From Pirellulaceae bacterium (GTDB lineage: Bacteria > Planctomycetota > Planctomycetia > Pirellulales > Pirellulaceae): a stretch of DNA of 64,000 bases. The stretch spans positions 1-64,000 of the forward strand of contig JAHDXO010000001.1 in assembly GCA_023382975.1 (NCBI GenBank). The letters are read 5' to 3'. Below are positions 47,841 through 57,918 of this stretch, in pieces. The notes beneath the pieces were generated by a model. It made no database searches and had not been told where the DNA came from. It saw nothing but the letters and a program-made list of their open reading frames with translations. The translations under genes and the position numbers were made by a program. Positions within the stretch are counted from its first letter, which is position 1. Every line of letters starts with the position of its first letter.

Positions 47841-49382
47841 ATGAAATTTCTGTTTCCAGCGGCATTGGCTGCAGTCTTGCTGTCGGCCAGCGTCTGGGCC
47901 GCCGATGCTAGGCCGAATGTCTTGATGATCGCCGTCGACGACTTGAACGACTGGATCGGTCCGAACGGGGAAGACGGGAATGACCAAGCGATCACGCCGC
48001 ATCTCGATCGATTGGCGAAACGCGGCGTCCACTTCACCAACGCCCACACGGCGGTGCCGGTTTGCATGGCGTCGCGACTGGCGTTAATGAGCGGCCTGAG
48101 CGCAGCGACCACCGGCCACTATTCGAACGAACCGGTCGCGAAGCAGTCGCGGTTGAGGCAGGCCGCCATGTTGCCGGCCTACCTGCAACAACACGGATAC
48201 AAGACGATGGGCGGCGGCAAGTTGTTTCATCATGGCACGGATTCGCAGACCGGATCGCTCGGTTGGACCGTCGTCAAGCCGATGTACGAGATGAGCAAGG
48301 AATGGCGTCAGCGCGGGCACAACTACGGGCAGAACTTCTTCCAGCCTTTTCCCAAAGGAGGCAGCCAGATCGTCCGCCAGCACGGCAACGTACCGGGCTT
48401 TTCGCTCTGCGGCGGCCCGCTGGACCGGGACGACATGCCGCGCGGGATCATGCCCGACGAGGAATTGGCCGACTGGGCCATCGAACGATTGAACGAGCAG
48501 CACGATGCTTCGTTCTTTCTGGCCGTGGGCTTTGCCCGACCTCACGTGCCGTACACGGCGCCGCGGAAATACTTCGAGATGTACGATGCCGCCACCTTGC
48601 GGATTCCGACCGTTCCGGACGACGAATTCAACGACATTCCGTTGATGGGCAAGGCGATGGCTCTGTGTACGCTGCCGGGCGGCGATCATTGGTTTGTCAC
48701 CAACCGGATGGGCCCCGATTACTGGCGGGAACTGGTGCATGCCTATCTGGCCTGCGTGAGCTTTGTCGACGACCAGATCGGCCGCGTACTGACGGCACTG
48801 GACACGAGCCCCCACGGGGAGAATACGATCATCGTGCTATGGTCCGACCACGGGCAACACCTCGGCGAGAAGAAGCACTGGCGGAAGATGTGTTTGTGGG
48901 AAGAATCGACCCGTGTGCCGCTGATGTGGATTCTTCCCGACGGGCGCAACGCCGGCGCGCGGTGCTCGCGTCCGGCAAGTTTGTTGGATGTCTATCCGAC
49001 CATCGTGGACCTGCTTGATCTGCCGGCGGTCGAGTCCCATGAAGGAATCAGTCTCGTACCGTGGCTGGATGATCCCGCCGCCTTGCGCGACCGGCCAGCG
49101 GTTTCAACCTGGCAGCACAACAACCACAGCGTCCGCAGCGAACGATACCGCTACATCCGCTACCGGGACGGCAGCGAAGAACTGTACGACCACGCCACCG
49201 ACCCGGGCGAACACGTGAATCTGGCTGGTGCGCCCGGCGTGGAGGCGATTGTCGCCGAGCACCGGCGCTGGCTGCCCGAGGAAAACGTGAGTCACGTGCC
49301 GGATCCGGCGGCCGACGCACTCGGCAAACAATACCAACGCTGGTCGAGCGACCAGCAGGACATTCCCGCATGGTTGAAATAG
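47841..49382 (+). CDS. Exported sulfatase (iduronate-2-sulfatase-like)
   Basis: 513 residues after a signal peptide (MKFLFPAALAAVLLSASVWA). MIAVDDLNDWIGP supplies the metal-binding aspartates in the form usual for iduronate-2-sulfatase-like enzymes. The formylglycine motif is CMASR (Cys about residue 75), so the usual Pro of CxPSR is Ala, a variant also accepted by the family. HLGEKKHWRKMCLWEESTRV is the second conserved block. AAGGAGG lies 9 nt before the ATG. It probably desulfates polysaccharides, as expected for planctomycetes. An anaerobic or FGE-type maturase is not in the window. Confidence 0.95.
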   Translation: MKFLFPAALAAVLLSASVWAADARPNVLMIAVDDLNDWIGPNGEDGNDQAITPHLDRLAKRGVHFTNAHTAVPVCMASRLALMSGLSAATTGHYSNEPVAKQSRLRQAAMLPAYLQQHGYKTMGGGKLFHHGTDSQTGSLGWTVVKPMYEMSKEWRQRGHNYGQNFFQPFPKGGSQIVRQHGNVPGFSLCGGPLDRDDMPRGIMPDEELADWAIERLNEQHDASFFLAVGFARPHVPYTAPRKYFEMYDAATLRIPTVPDDEFNDIPLMGKAMALCTLPGGDHWFVTNRMGPDYWRELVHAYLACVSFVDDQIGRVLTALDTSPHGENTIIVLWSDHGQHLGEKKHWRKMCLWEESTRVPLMWILPDGRNAGARCSRPASLLDVYPTIVDLLDLPAVESHEGISLVPWLDDPAALRDRPAVSTWQHNNHSVRSERYRYIRYRDGSEELYDHATDPGEHVNLAGAPGVEAIVAEHRRWLPEENVSHVPDPAADALGKQYQRWSSDQQDIPAWLK

Positions 49383-49393
49383 GAATCCCTCGC

Positions 49394-49798
49394 ATGGAAA
49401 TCGGACTCCAGATTGCGTTTGCCATCCAACTTGCCGTCTTTGGCCTCGCGCACCTCTTTCGCCCCCGCCCCTTGGTCCAGTTCTACGGCGTTCTGGCATC
49501 CAAGGGTGAAGCCGGCGTCATCTTCATCGCACTTCTGAGTCTGACCACTGGTTCCTTTCTTGTGGCGTTTCACAACGTATGGACGGGAATCCCCATCATT
49601 CTCACGGTTTTCGGTTGGGCACAACTCGTAAAAGGCACGGCCTACTTGCTGTTTCCGGCATTTGGTCTTCGGCAATTTGCGCGAGTCACACCCGAGCGCA
49701 CCGATCTGTTTCGGTTGCCAGGGATCCCGTTACTTGGGATGTCCGCGATGCTCGCATGGCACGTCATGCTCGCAAGCGGATCGCCGATGCCGAGTTGA
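49394..49798 (+). CDS. Small four-helix membrane protein
   Basis: 134 residues with about four hydrophobic segments (IGLQIAFAIQLAVFGLAHLF, AGVIFIALLSLTTGSFLVAF, GIPIILTVFGWAQLVKGTAY, GIPLLGMSAMLAWHVML). AGGA lies 9 nt before the ATG at 49394. It starts 11 bp after the sulfatase, so cotranscription is likely. I do not recognise the family. Confidence 0.75.
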   Translation: MEIGLQIAFAIQLAVFGLAHLFRPRPLVQFYGVLASKGEAGVIFIALLSLTTGSFLVAFHNVWTGIPIILTVFGWAQLVKGTAYLLFPAFGLRQFARVTPERTDLFRLPGIPLLGMSAMLAWHVMLASGSPMPS

Positions 49799-49802
49799 CA
49801 GG

Positions 49803-50690
49803 CTACCCCGCGGGCGACGGCATCAATTCGACGGTCCCGGATGAGAACGGCTGCAGGCCTCGTTCGGTCCTCAGGATCAGGCGGCCGGCAGCGTCGATGC
49901 CTTCGCAGCGGCCGACGGTCCGCTGGGTCTCCGTCTGCAAGCAGACCTGACGGCTGGTCAACATGCAGCAGCTCTGCCAGCGTTCGACGACCTTTCCGGG
50001 GTCGTGCCCAAGCGAATGCAGGGCACGGTCGAACTGCTGGAGAATCCGGATCAGCACCACGGTCAAGTCGCAAACCGCCGGGGAGTGCTCGGCCACCGAG
50101 ATGGCTCGTCCGCGGACTTCCGGCGGAGCGACGTCGAACGAATTGGTGACGTTCACCCCGATCCCCACGACGCAGACATCGGACGGGCGAGCAGGCAATT
50201 CGATCAAAATCCCGCAGACCTTGCGGTCGCTTAAGTACACGTCGTTGGGCCACTTCAGCCGCAACGCGGCCGATGGGACGAAGTCCTCCAGCGCGTCGCG
50301 GACCGCTAGACCAGCCGCCAGCGCCAGCAGCGGGCGTCGGTCGGGCGGAAGTTGGCTGGGGTCCAGCGGCAGGATCAACGAGAAGGTCAAGGCACCCTCG
50401 GAGGACCACCAGCGGTTTTCGCCTCGCCCCCGCCCTCGGGTCTGGCGATCCGCGAGCACCAGCATCGGCAACTCGCCTACGTCCTCGGTCCGCAACTGCT
50501 GCAGGGCGAAATCGTTGGTCGACGGCAACTCGGCATGATACTCGATCCGCCGGACGGGGGTGTCGGAAAGTATTCGCGGGATGTCGAACATCGAACGGCC
50601 ATCGTGTGTCAATAGGATTCGGCCCGACGAGAACGCCAGACGACAACCCCGTTGCGAGCCGACGGCAAACGGGGCTTGTAGTGCAGCCAT
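49803..50690 (-). CDS. birA: Biotin-[acetyl-CoA-carboxylase] ligase
   Basis: 295 residues. STNDFALQQL, TRGRGRGENRW (biotinyl-AMP loop), LRLKWPNDVYLSDRKVCGIL and the C-terminal domain (VVERWQSCCMLTSRQVCLQT) are diagnostic. It attaches biotin to carboxylase carrier protein. There is no N-terminal repressor helix-turn-helix, so it is the monofunctional form. The start is uncertain: an ATG at 50591 (MFDIPRILSDTP) would remove 33 N-terminal residues. It is convergent with the small membrane protein, 4 bp apart. Confidence 0.93.
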   Translation of the reverse strand: MAALQAPFAVGSQRGCRLAFSSGRILLTHDGRSMFDIPRILSDTPVRRIEYHAELPSTNDFALQQLRTEDVGELPMLVLADRQTRGRGRGENRWWSSEGALTFSLILPLDPSQLPPDRRPLLALAAGLAVRDALEDFVPSAALRLKWPNDVYLSDRKVCGILIELPARPSDVCVVGIGVNVTNSFDVAPPEVRGRAISVAEHSPAVCDLTVVLIRILQQFDRALHSLGHDPGKVVERWQSCCMLTSRQVCLQTETQRTVGRCEGIDAAGRLILRTERGLQPFSSGTVELMPSPAG

Positions 50691-50967
50691 CCGCGATTAT
50701 ACTTGCCCCGCTGGTGCCGCTTCCAGTCGGCAAGCGAAGGTTCAGATCCCGCCCAGGAAACCCACCCATGGAGAGCGAACCGGCCGAATCCTCGTGAATT
50801 CGGTTGCGGTGAGTGGCCTGCTGAATTTCCGGACGATGTCGGTCGATATGGTATTGGAATCTACAGCGATCATCCGCAAGGACTTCTCGACCCGGTTTCC
50901 CGAATCAGATCGCGAAGAACCAGCAGCAAACGCCGGCAGGTAAAGACAAGCACCGGCAGGACAGGTC

Positions 50968-52365
50968 ATGGCTCAGCAGAATTTGTGGGTAAGTGCTCCG
51001 TTCCCCAGCAGTTGGCAGCGCAATCCCGCGTCGTTGCGACCGGCGGCGCGCACCGAGTCCCCAGCCGCCTCGACGCTGCGACTCGACCTGCGGGCCATCG
51101 TCGGCGACGGTGCGTCGTACAGCGTCATGGTCGGCATCGGCGAGACGTACCTGCCAGCGTTCGTGCTTGCCCTCGGCCTGGGCGGAATCACTGCCGGCAT
51201 GATCGCCACCATCCCGGTGTTGCTGGGGGCCCTCCTGCAATTGGTCTCGCCCTGGGCCGTAAAGCGATTGGGATCACGACGGTTGTGGATCGTGTGGTGT
51301 GCGCGATGTCAGGCGACCAGCCTCATGCTGCTTGCCGTGCTGGCGCTGCTGCAAGTCCAGCAGTGCTGGCCGATCTTTGTGCTGGCAACGCTTTACTGGG
51401 GGGCCGGATTAGCAACCGGACCGGCGTGGAATACTTGGGTCGAGTCTATCGTTCCACGGCGCATCCGAGCCCGGTTTTTCGCGGGCCGCGTGAGGATCAG
51501 TCAGGCGTCAACGCTGACGGGCCTGCTGCTCGGCGGACTGTTGCTGAACGCGCTGAATGTCGCTTCGGTCGTTCAGGTCTTCTGCCTGCTCTTTGGTGTC
51601 GCCGCCATCGCGAGGCTCGTTTCGGCCTCGTACCTCGCCCGTCAGAGCGAGCCGCCGGATGCGGAGACCGGAGAGCAGGAACTGGGCTTGCTAGCGACGT
51701 TCAGCAGCCTGCGCCGCAATGCGAGCACACGGGTTCTGGTGTACCTGCTGGCTGTCCAGGTGGCGGTGTATACCTCCGGACCCTATTTTTCGCCGTATAT
51801 GCTGTCCGAGTTGGGCATCAGTTATTTGCAGTTCGTCATGTTGATCGGTTTGGCGTTTCTGGGCAAGATGATCGCCCTGCCGGTCTGGGGACGATTCGCC
51901 AAGCGGTTCGGAGTCCGACGGTTGCTCTGGGTTGGCGGGACGGGGATTGTGCCGATCGGTGGTTTGTGGTGCGTCTCCGATTCGCTCTTCTATCTTGGGG
52001 CGTTGCAGGTGGTCAGCGGCATCGTTTGGGCGGCCTACGAACTGGCGATGGTCTTGTTGTTCTTCGACGGCCTGCCGAAGTCGCAGCGCACCAGTCTGCT
52101 GACGCTGTACAACGTGGGCAGCGCCACAGCGATGGTCGGCGGCGGATTGTTGGGGGCGGCGCTCCTGGCATGGATCGGACCCACGCATGGTGCGTATTTG
52201 ACGCTGTTCGCTTTCTCGTCCCTAGCGCGAGTCGGAACGCTCGTTCTCCTAGCAGGCGTCCCGAACACCGCGGGCCCGCCCGCAGTCCCCGCGACTCGCA
52301 CCGTGGCCGTGCGGCCGTCCAATGGATCGCTCGAACAACCGATTCTGGCCACGGCCGAGAAGTGA
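50968..52365 (+). CDS. Major facilitator superfamily transporter
   Basis: 465 residues with about 12 membrane spans. The loop between helices 2 and 3 (LVSPWAVKRLGSRRLWIVW) and the half-repeat KMIALPVWGRFAKRFGVRRL carry the MFS loop pattern. An N-terminal extension of about 40 polar residues precedes the first span. The ATG has AGGACAGG just upstream. Substrate not deducible. The overlapping frame 50703-52424 is a shadow. Confidence 0.88.
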   Translation: MAQQNLWVSAPFPSSWQRNPASLRPAARTESPAASTLRLDLRAIVGDGASYSVMVGIGETYLPAFVLALGLGGITAGMIATIPVLLGALLQLVSPWAVKRLGSRRLWIVWCARCQATSLMLLAVLALLQVQQCWPIFVLATLYWGAGLATGPAWNTWVESIVPRRIRARFFAGRVRISQASTLTGLLLGGLLLNALNVASVVQVFCLLFGVAAIARLVSASYLARQSEPPDAETGEQELGLLATFSSLRRNASTRVLVYLLAVQVAVYTSGPYFSPYMLSELGISYLQFVMLIGLAFLGKMIALPVWGRFAKRFGVRRLLWVGGTGIVPIGGLWCVSDSLFYLGALQVVSGIVWAAYELAMVLLFFDGLPKSQRTSLLTLYNVGSATAMVGGGLLGAALLAWIGPTHGAYLTLFAFSSLARVGTLVLLAGVPNTAGPPAVPATRTVAVRPSNGSLEQPILATAEK

Positions 52366-52556
52366 CGACGTCCGAGATCCAACGAATTCGGCCACCGTCC
52401 AAATCCGAACTTCCCACCAAGTAAGCTACGAAAGACGGACAAAGCTGGTCGCGGACAGTGGAATCAGCGCGGTCTGTTATCTAGAATCGAGTGCTTCCTG
52501 CGGTTTGCCGTACGGGCGGTAAGCTGTTTCGCACCTCCCCTGCAAAGGAGAACTCG

Positions 52557-53876
52557 ATGAAAACGTTTGCAACCAGCCTGATCTGCCTGCTGGCTGCCAC
52601 TTCCTGGACACACGCCGAAAATTGGCCCAATTGGCGAGGCCCGCATTTCAACGGCTCGACAACCGAGCAGAATCTGCCGGTCGAGTTCAGCACGACGGAG
52701 AACATCGCCTGGAGTGTCGATCTGCCGGGCGCCGCAGCCGCCACGCCCATCGTGTGGGAGGACCGTGTTTTTCTGGCCGGCGTCGATGCGGCCAGCGACA
52801 CCCTGCTGGCGTCTTGTTACCGCCGGACCGATGGCCAGCTTCTGTGGCAGCACGAGGTGGCCAAGGGCAGCCGGAAAGACTATCGAAGCAACTTCGCGTC
52901 CTCGTCGCCGGTCACCGACGGCAAGGTGGTTGTCTATTTCTACGGCAACGGCGACTTGGTCTGCTACGACCTGGATGGCAAGCAGCAATGGGCCCGGAAC
53001 ATCCAGAAAGACTACGGCGACTTCGCGTTCCTCTGGACGTTCAGCAGCAGCCCCTTGCTGTACGACGGCAAACTGTATGTCCAGGTCTTGCAGCGGAACG
53101 TTCCCGTGGAAGGTCGCGGACTGGCCGGTCAGGAGAACAAGTCGTACTTATTGGCGCTGGATCCGCAGACAGGCGAAACCGTCTGGCGACATTTCCGGCC
53201 GAGTCAGGCCGTCGCCGAGTCGCGCGAATCGTTCAGCACGCCGATCCCGTTCGTCCGACAGGATACGACCCAACTGTTGATCTCCGGGGGTGACGATCTG
53301 ACGGCGCACGATCCCAAGACGGGCGAGGAACTGTGGCGTTGGGGCACCTGGAACCCGGATCGAATCCCGCACTGGCGTCTGGTTCCATCGCCGGTGGTCG
53401 GGCAGGGGATCGTGTTGGCGTGTGCCCCCAAGAACGATCCGATCTACGCGATCCGGGGCGACGGTCAAGGACGGCTGGACGACGGAGCGGTGGCCTGGGT
53501 CAGCCCGCGGCGAAGTGAGGTCTCGGCGGACGTGCCCACGCCGGCTTTCTACGACGGGGACTTCTTCGTGCTGAGCGACCTGCGCAAGGCGTTATCGCGA
53601 GTCGAACCGCAGACCGGCAAGGTCAAGTGGATGATCGAGACGCCCGGGCGGGCGAAGTACGAAGCTTCGCCGCTGGCCGCCGACGGCAAGATCCATTTGA
53701 TCAACTTCGACGGCACGGTGGTGATCTACAATGCGGCGGACGGCGAACTGCTGAAATCGATCTCGATGGACGCACCGCGGGACGGCGAAATGGTTCGAGC
53801 CTCGATCGCCGCCGCACACGGGCAGTTGTTCATCCGCACCACCCGGAAACTTTACTGCGTTGGCAATTCTCGCTAG
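52557..53876 (+). CDS. Exported PQQ-like beta-propeller protein
   Basis: 439 residues. Signal peptide MKTFATSLICLLAATSWTHA, then WPNWRGPHFNGST, the usual first strand of planctomycete PQQ-like propellers. Repeats with GxLxW-type endings follow (TDGQLLWQHEV, QTGETVWRHF, KTGEELWRWG, QTGKVKWMIE). No PQQ or catalytic calcium site can be asserted; many such proteins are structural. AAAGGAG lies 7 nt before the ATG. The next gene starts 20 bp later. Confidence 0.92.
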   Translation: MKTFATSLICLLAATSWTHAENWPNWRGPHFNGSTTEQNLPVEFSTTENIAWSVDLPGAAAATPIVWEDRVFLAGVDAASDTLLASCYRRTDGQLLWQHEVAKGSRKDYRSNFASSSPVTDGKVVVYFYGNGDLVCYDLDGKQQWARNIQKDYGDFAFLWTFSSSPLLYDGKLYVQVLQRNVPVEGRGLAGQENKSYLLALDPQTGETVWRHFRPSQAVAESRESFSTPIPFVRQDTTQLLISGGDDLTAHDPKTGEELWRWGTWNPDRIPHWRLVPSPVVGQGIVLACAPKNDPIYAIRGDGQGRLDDGAVAWVSPRRSEVSADVPTPAFYDGDFFVLSDLRKALSRVEPQTGKVKWMIETPGRAKYEASPLAADGKIHLINFDGTVVIYNAADGELLKSISMDAPRDGEMVRASIAAAHGQLFIRTTRKLYCVGNSR

Positions 53877-53896
53877 CGTCAACGGAGGCAATGCGG

Positions 53897-55525
53897 ATGT
53901 TCGTCGCGCTATCGGCGTGCTTGCTGGCGGTTTTGGCCGCTGTCGGTTCGGAGTCGCGTGCGGAGACGATCACGATCGAGAACGGCGGGCGGGTCGAGTT
54001 CAGTTTTTCGCTTCGCGTGCGGCCCGGATTACCTTGGAGCAAACCGTTCGAATTGGAACCCGGCCAGCGGTACACGGTCGAGGCATCCGAGCCGGTCGTC
54101 GTCAGTTACTGGACCGACCAAGCCCGGTTTGCGACGCTGCAACCCGGCACTTGGTATCGCATCGATGACCCTCGCAACGGCCCACTGCGGCCAGTTACGG
54201 GGGCCATGCGACCGCCTCGGGCCGAAAAGGTCGAGCCGCCCGCATCCGCGCCGGACTCCGGCACCGCATCGGCCGGTGATGACGGCGTCCGCAAAGTGCG
54301 ACTGTCGGCCATCGCCGATGCCACGTACCGCCAGGTCGTCGATGACTGGCGGGAACGCATCCGTCAAACGGTCGCGGGGGCGTCGAAATACTACGAAGCG
54401 AATTTCCGGGTCCGCCTGGAGCTGGACGAGATCCGGGCGTGGGAATACCGGGGCCTGGCGGACGATGTCCAAGGGCGGGTCAAGCGAGTCTTGCAGGAGT
54501 CGCCCGGTTCTTCGGATCTACTGATCGCCTTCGTAGGGCTGGGCGATTACTACAAGACCGACGAGAAGACGTTTCTGACCGGGCACTTGGGATCGGGATT
54601 TCCGTTCGGCCAGCATCTGCTGGTCACCGGCAACGACGACTTTCACGTCAATCGCGAGATCGCCGTGCTGATTCACGAACTGGCGCATGCGTTCGGCGCG
54701 TTCCACGTGACCGACCGTAAGTCCTTGATGCAGCCGGGTTACGACGATGCGCCGCTCCGCGAAGTGCTGACGTCGCAATTGCCGCTGGACGCCGTGTCGA
54801 TGGAGATCATCGGCTTGACCCGCGAAGTGGATTTCCGGAGCGGCGTCGCGAGTCTAGACGCGGCGACTCAGCGACGAATCAAACATCTGGCGTTCTGGCA
54901 TCGCCATTCTGCCGAAGCCCACGCGATGAGTCCCATCGCGTTGGGACACGCCTACCAGTTCGACCGCAGCGTAGCACAGGCCATCGCTGAGGCTACGCAG
55001 AGCCCGCCCAGCTCTCCGGCGGACAACAGCTTCAAGGCAGGTGACAGGGTCGAAGTCACCGCCGAAACGGTGCCGTTGATGGTCGAGGATGTCTCACTGG
55101 CGGAAATTCCGCGAGGTACCACGCTCGACGTTCAGTACGTACTGGAAGACCGGTTGCTGGTCGAATGGCAACCGGCCTACCTGAAAGGGCAGATCCGGGC
55201 CGATCAATTAGTCGCCCGTTTTGCCGATGCTCCATTGCGGCATGGACAGATCCTGTGGACGGCGGAAGAGGCCGAACTGCTTCACGGCTCGCGGGTGCTG
55301 AGCACGCTTCCGCGAGGCGTCCGCGTCATGGTGCAGAGCAGCAGCGGAGACCTGGTGCTGGTGACCGTCGAGAAACAGAATCTGGCCCAGTTCATGGGCG
55401 CCAATCTGCTGTTCGAACCCTGCCTGCAAGGCTGGATCGACCGAACTCACGTCCGGCCAATTTCCTCCAGGACGACGAAGAAACCGGACGGCAACCAGGT
55501 GGAAACGGCCAGATCCCCGGAATAA
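53897..55525 (+). CDS. Exported metzincin-like zinc metalloprotease
   Basis: 542 residues. Signal peptide MFVALSACLLAVLAAVGSES. HELAHAFGAFH (residues 260-270) is the complete metzincin site HExxHxxGxxH, and SLMQPG about 8 residues on may be the Met-turn. A Pro/Ser-rich linker precedes two small beta-rich repeats at the C-terminus (GDRVEVTAETVPLMVEDVSL and related). The ATG at 53897 has GGAGG 8 nt upstream; the ATG at 53891 is too close to it. It is probably translationally linked to the propeller gene. Unlike the proteases at 2 and 25955, the third ligand is His. Confidence 0.88.
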   Translation: MFVALSACLLAVLAAVGSESRAETITIENGGRVEFSFSLRVRPGLPWSKPFELEPGQRYTVEASEPVVVSYWTDQARFATLQPGTWYRIDDPRNGPLRPVTGAMRPPRAEKVEPPASAPDSGTASAGDDGVRKVRLSAIADATYRQVVDDWRERIRQTVAGASKYYEANFRVRLELDEIRAWEYRGLADDVQGRVKRVLQESPGSSDLLIAFVGLGDYYKTDEKTFLTGHLGSGFPFGQHLLVTGNDDFHVNREIAVLIHELAHAFGAFHVTDRKSLMQPGYDDAPLREVLTSQLPLDAVSMEIIGLTREVDFRSGVASLDAATQRRIKHLAFWHRHSAEAHAMSPIALGHAYQFDRSVAQAIAEATQSPPSSPADNSFKAGDRVEVTAETVPLMVEDVSLAEIPRGTTLDVQYVLEDRLLVEWQPAYLKGQIRADQLVARFADAPLRHGQILWTAEEAELLHGSRVLSTLPRGVRVMVQSSSGDLVLVTVEKQNLAQFMGANLLFEPCLQGWIDRTHVRPISSRTTKKPDGNQVETARSPE

Positions 55526-55707
55526 CCATTCCTCGCCAACTTGTCCTCGCGTCGGCGCGGGCCAGTTCGTGACCGGTGGGCGGATTGGCCTGTCGAGCGA
55601 CGCGGCGTCGGCTTTTCGTACCGCGTCCGCTCCCGTTACAATAGCGGGCGTCGTCGATATATCTTCCGACCGGATTGTCTTTACCCTTTGAAAGAAGAAA
55701 CGTCCCC

Positions 55708-56829
55708 ATGACTCAGGCTTGGATCGCCGAACGCACCAAGGCGTTTGACAGCAGCGGGATCCGCAAAGTGTTCGATCTCGCGGCGCAGATGAAGGATCCG
55801 ATCAATTTGTCGATCGGTCAACCGGACTTCGACGTGCCCGACTCGGTGCGCGAGGCTTGTATCGAGGCGATTCGCGGCGGCAAGAACAGCTACTCGCTGA
55901 CGCAGGGGGCGCCCGTCCTGCGCGAAAAGCTGCAGGCCCAAATCGACGCCGAATACGGGCACGCCGACCGCAAAGTGTTCGTTAGCTCGGGAACCAGCGG
56001 AGGCTTGGTGCTGGCCATGCTGTCGTTGGTCAACCCGGGCGACGAGGTGATCATCTTCGATCCGTACTTCGTCATGTACGAGCCGCTGGTAAGCCTGGTG
56101 GGCGGCCGCGCCGTGTTGATCGACACCTACCCGGATTTCCGAATCGATCTCGACCGCGTCGCCAGCGCCGTCACGCCGCGGACCAAGTTGATTCTGCTGA
56201 ACAGCCCCGCGAATCCTACCGGCGTGACGGCGACCCAGGAGGAGATTCGAGGGCTGGCGGCACTGGCCGCCGAGCGAAATATCGCCTTGTTGTCCGACGA
56301 AATCTATCGGGCGTTCTTGTACGACGGCCCTTTCGATTCGCCGGCCCGCTACAACGAGCAGACGATCGTGATCGACGGGTTTTCGAAGAGTCACGCGATG
56401 ACCGGCTGGCGAGTTGGTTTCGCCCACGGTCCGTCCGCCGTGATCGACACGATGGTCAAGCTCCAGCAGTACAGTTTTGTCTGCGCCCCGCATCCGGCTC
56501 AATGGGCGGCCGCCAGCGCCCTGGACGTCGATGTCCAAGGCTACGTCGACGCCTACCGCCGCAAACGCGACATGATCTACGATGGCTTGTCGGACCTGTA
56601 CGAAATCGTCAAGCCCGGTGGGGCGTTCTACGCCTTCCCCAAGGTGCCTTGGGGGACGGGCACGGAGTTCGTCACCGAGGCGATCCGCAACCGTCTGCTG
56701 ATCATTCCGGGCGGCATCTTCAGCCGTCACGACACCCATTTTCGCCTTTCCTACGCCGCTGCCGATTCGGTAATCGCCCGCGGAATCGAGGTTTTGCGGG
56801 CGTTGGCCAAAGGACCGGTTGCGACCTGA
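55708..56829 (+). CDS. Aminotransferase class I/II
   Basis: 373 residues from the ATG at 55708. INLSIGQPDFDVPD, LLNSPANPTGVTAT, and DGFSKSHAMTGWRVGF with the PLP lysine (about residue 227) are diagnostic of fold-type I aspartate-aminotransferase-like enzymes. Substrate cannot be assigned. The upstream gap contains TTACAAT near 55636, a weak -10-like box. The nitroreductase-like gene follows 21 bp later. Confidence 0.95.
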   Translation: MTQAWIAERTKAFDSSGIRKVFDLAAQMKDPINLSIGQPDFDVPDSVREACIEAIRGGKNSYSLTQGAPVLREKLQAQIDAEYGHADRKVFVSSGTSGGLVLAMLSLVNPGDEVIIFDPYFVMYEPLVSLVGGRAVLIDTYPDFRIDLDRVASAVTPRTKLILLNSPANPTGVTATQEEIRGLAALAAERNIALLSDEIYRAFLYDGPFDSPARYNEQTIVIDGFSKSHAMTGWRVGFAHGPSAVIDTMVKLQQYSFVCAPHPAQWAAASALDVDVQGYVDAYRRKRDMIYDGLSDLYEIVKPGGAFYAFPKVPWGTGTEFVTEAIRNRLLIIPGGIFSRHDTHFRLSYAAADSVIARGIEVLRALAKGPVAT

Positions 56830-56850
56830 CCCGCCCCCAGGAGTCGCGCG

Positions 56851-57858
56851 ATGACGACCTACGATCCGAAAGTGACGCCTTGGCAGATCGATGCCGACCA
56901 GTTTCCCAAGGATTGGCCCTTGGAGGCACAACTGCGGTTTCTCTTGGGATACGCCATCCTGGCCCCGTCCAGCCACAACAGCCAGCCGTGGCGGTTCACG
57001 ATTTCCCCCAGCCGCATCGACATCCACGCCGACGAGAAAGGCTGGCTGAAGGTGGCCGATCCTGAGCGGCGCGAGCTGTTCATGAGCCTTGGATGCGCGC
57101 TGGAGAACCTGCTGGTCGCTGCCGAGCGGTTCGGCTTGGCGCACGAGACCAGCTACCTGCCGGACCGCAACGACGAATCGCTGGCCGCGGCGGTCACGTT
57201 CCACGAAAGCGGCCAGCGATCGGCCTTCCGCGATCCGCGTCTGTTTCCCGCGATCACTCGCCGCCACACCAACCATCAGGTCTACGAGGACAGCCATCTG
57301 GACGACGACCTGCTGGAACGGCTGGAGGCGTGTTGTGTCGAGGAGGGTATCGATCTGCTGCTGACCGCCGATCTGGAGACGAAGCATCGCGTCGACGATC
57401 TGGTCGTCCGCGGCGACGCCATCCAGTTCGCGCGGCCGGAGTACCGCGAGGAACTTGGATTCTGGATCGGCCAAGGCGTTTTCGGCTCCTCGTGGCTGAT
57501 GTCCAAGTTGGGACAGTTGGCGGTGACTCACATGAATCTGGGCAAGTCCCAAGCCAAGAAAGACTCGGCCGTGTTGATGAGCTCGCCCGTGCTGGGCGTG
57601 ATCAGTTGCCGCGCGAACAGTCGCGAAATGCAGTTGCGGGCCGGGCAACTCTACCAGCGGCTTTCACTGCTGGCCGCCGTGCATGGCGTGTGGTGTCAAC
57701 CGATGAGCCAGGTGATTCAGGTATCCGAACTGCAGCGGGAACTGGCCGATCTGACACCGAAGCCGAAATCGACGCCCGTGCTGGTCTTCCGAATGGGCCG
57801 CGCCGCCCCGGAAAAAGAACACACCCCGCGCCGCGCGTTGGAGGAAGTACTGGCGTGA
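56851..57858 (+). CDS. Nitroreductase-like flavoprotein (Acg type)
   Basis: 335 residues. AILAPSSHNSQPWRF near the N-terminus and ELFMSLGCALENLLVAAERF are typical of nitroreductase-family proteins of the Acg type, which bind FMN with a divergent site. The C-terminal VHGVWCQPMSQVIQ and LVFRMGRA complete the fold. Probably cotranscribed with the aminotransferase. Enzyme activity not inferable. Confidence 0.88.
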   Translation: MTTYDPKVTPWQIDADQFPKDWPLEAQLRFLLGYAILAPSSHNSQPWRFTISPSRIDIHADEKGWLKVADPERRELFMSLGCALENLLVAAERFGLAHETSYLPDRNDESLAAAVTFHESGQRSAFRDPRLFPAITRRHTNHQVYEDSHLDDDLLERLEACCVEEGIDLLLTADLETKHRVDDLVVRGDAIQFARPEYREELGFWIGQGVFGSSWLMSKLGQLAVTHMNLGKSQAKKDSAVLMSSPVLGVISCRANSREMQLRAGQLYQRLSLLAAVHGVWCQPMSQVIQVSELQRELADLTPKPKSTPVLVFRMGRAAPEKEHTPRRALEEVLA

Positions 57859-57918
57859 CGTGCGCCAGACGTTCCAGGCTGGCCCGCCGGGTCATTGGGA
57901 AACCGAAGTGTCCATCGG

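Noticed and set aside
47841-49382. Inactive sulfatase because of CMASR
   Set aside because: Cys, Ser and Arg of the formylglycine motif are present; Ala for Pro is an accepted variant.
50703-52424. 573-residue plus-strand frame
   Set aside because: Overlaps the MFS gene in another frame; lacks hydrophobic or family signal.
55681-57648. 655-residue minus-strand frame
   Set aside because: Antisense to the aminotransferase and nitroreductase-like genes, which have clear motifs.
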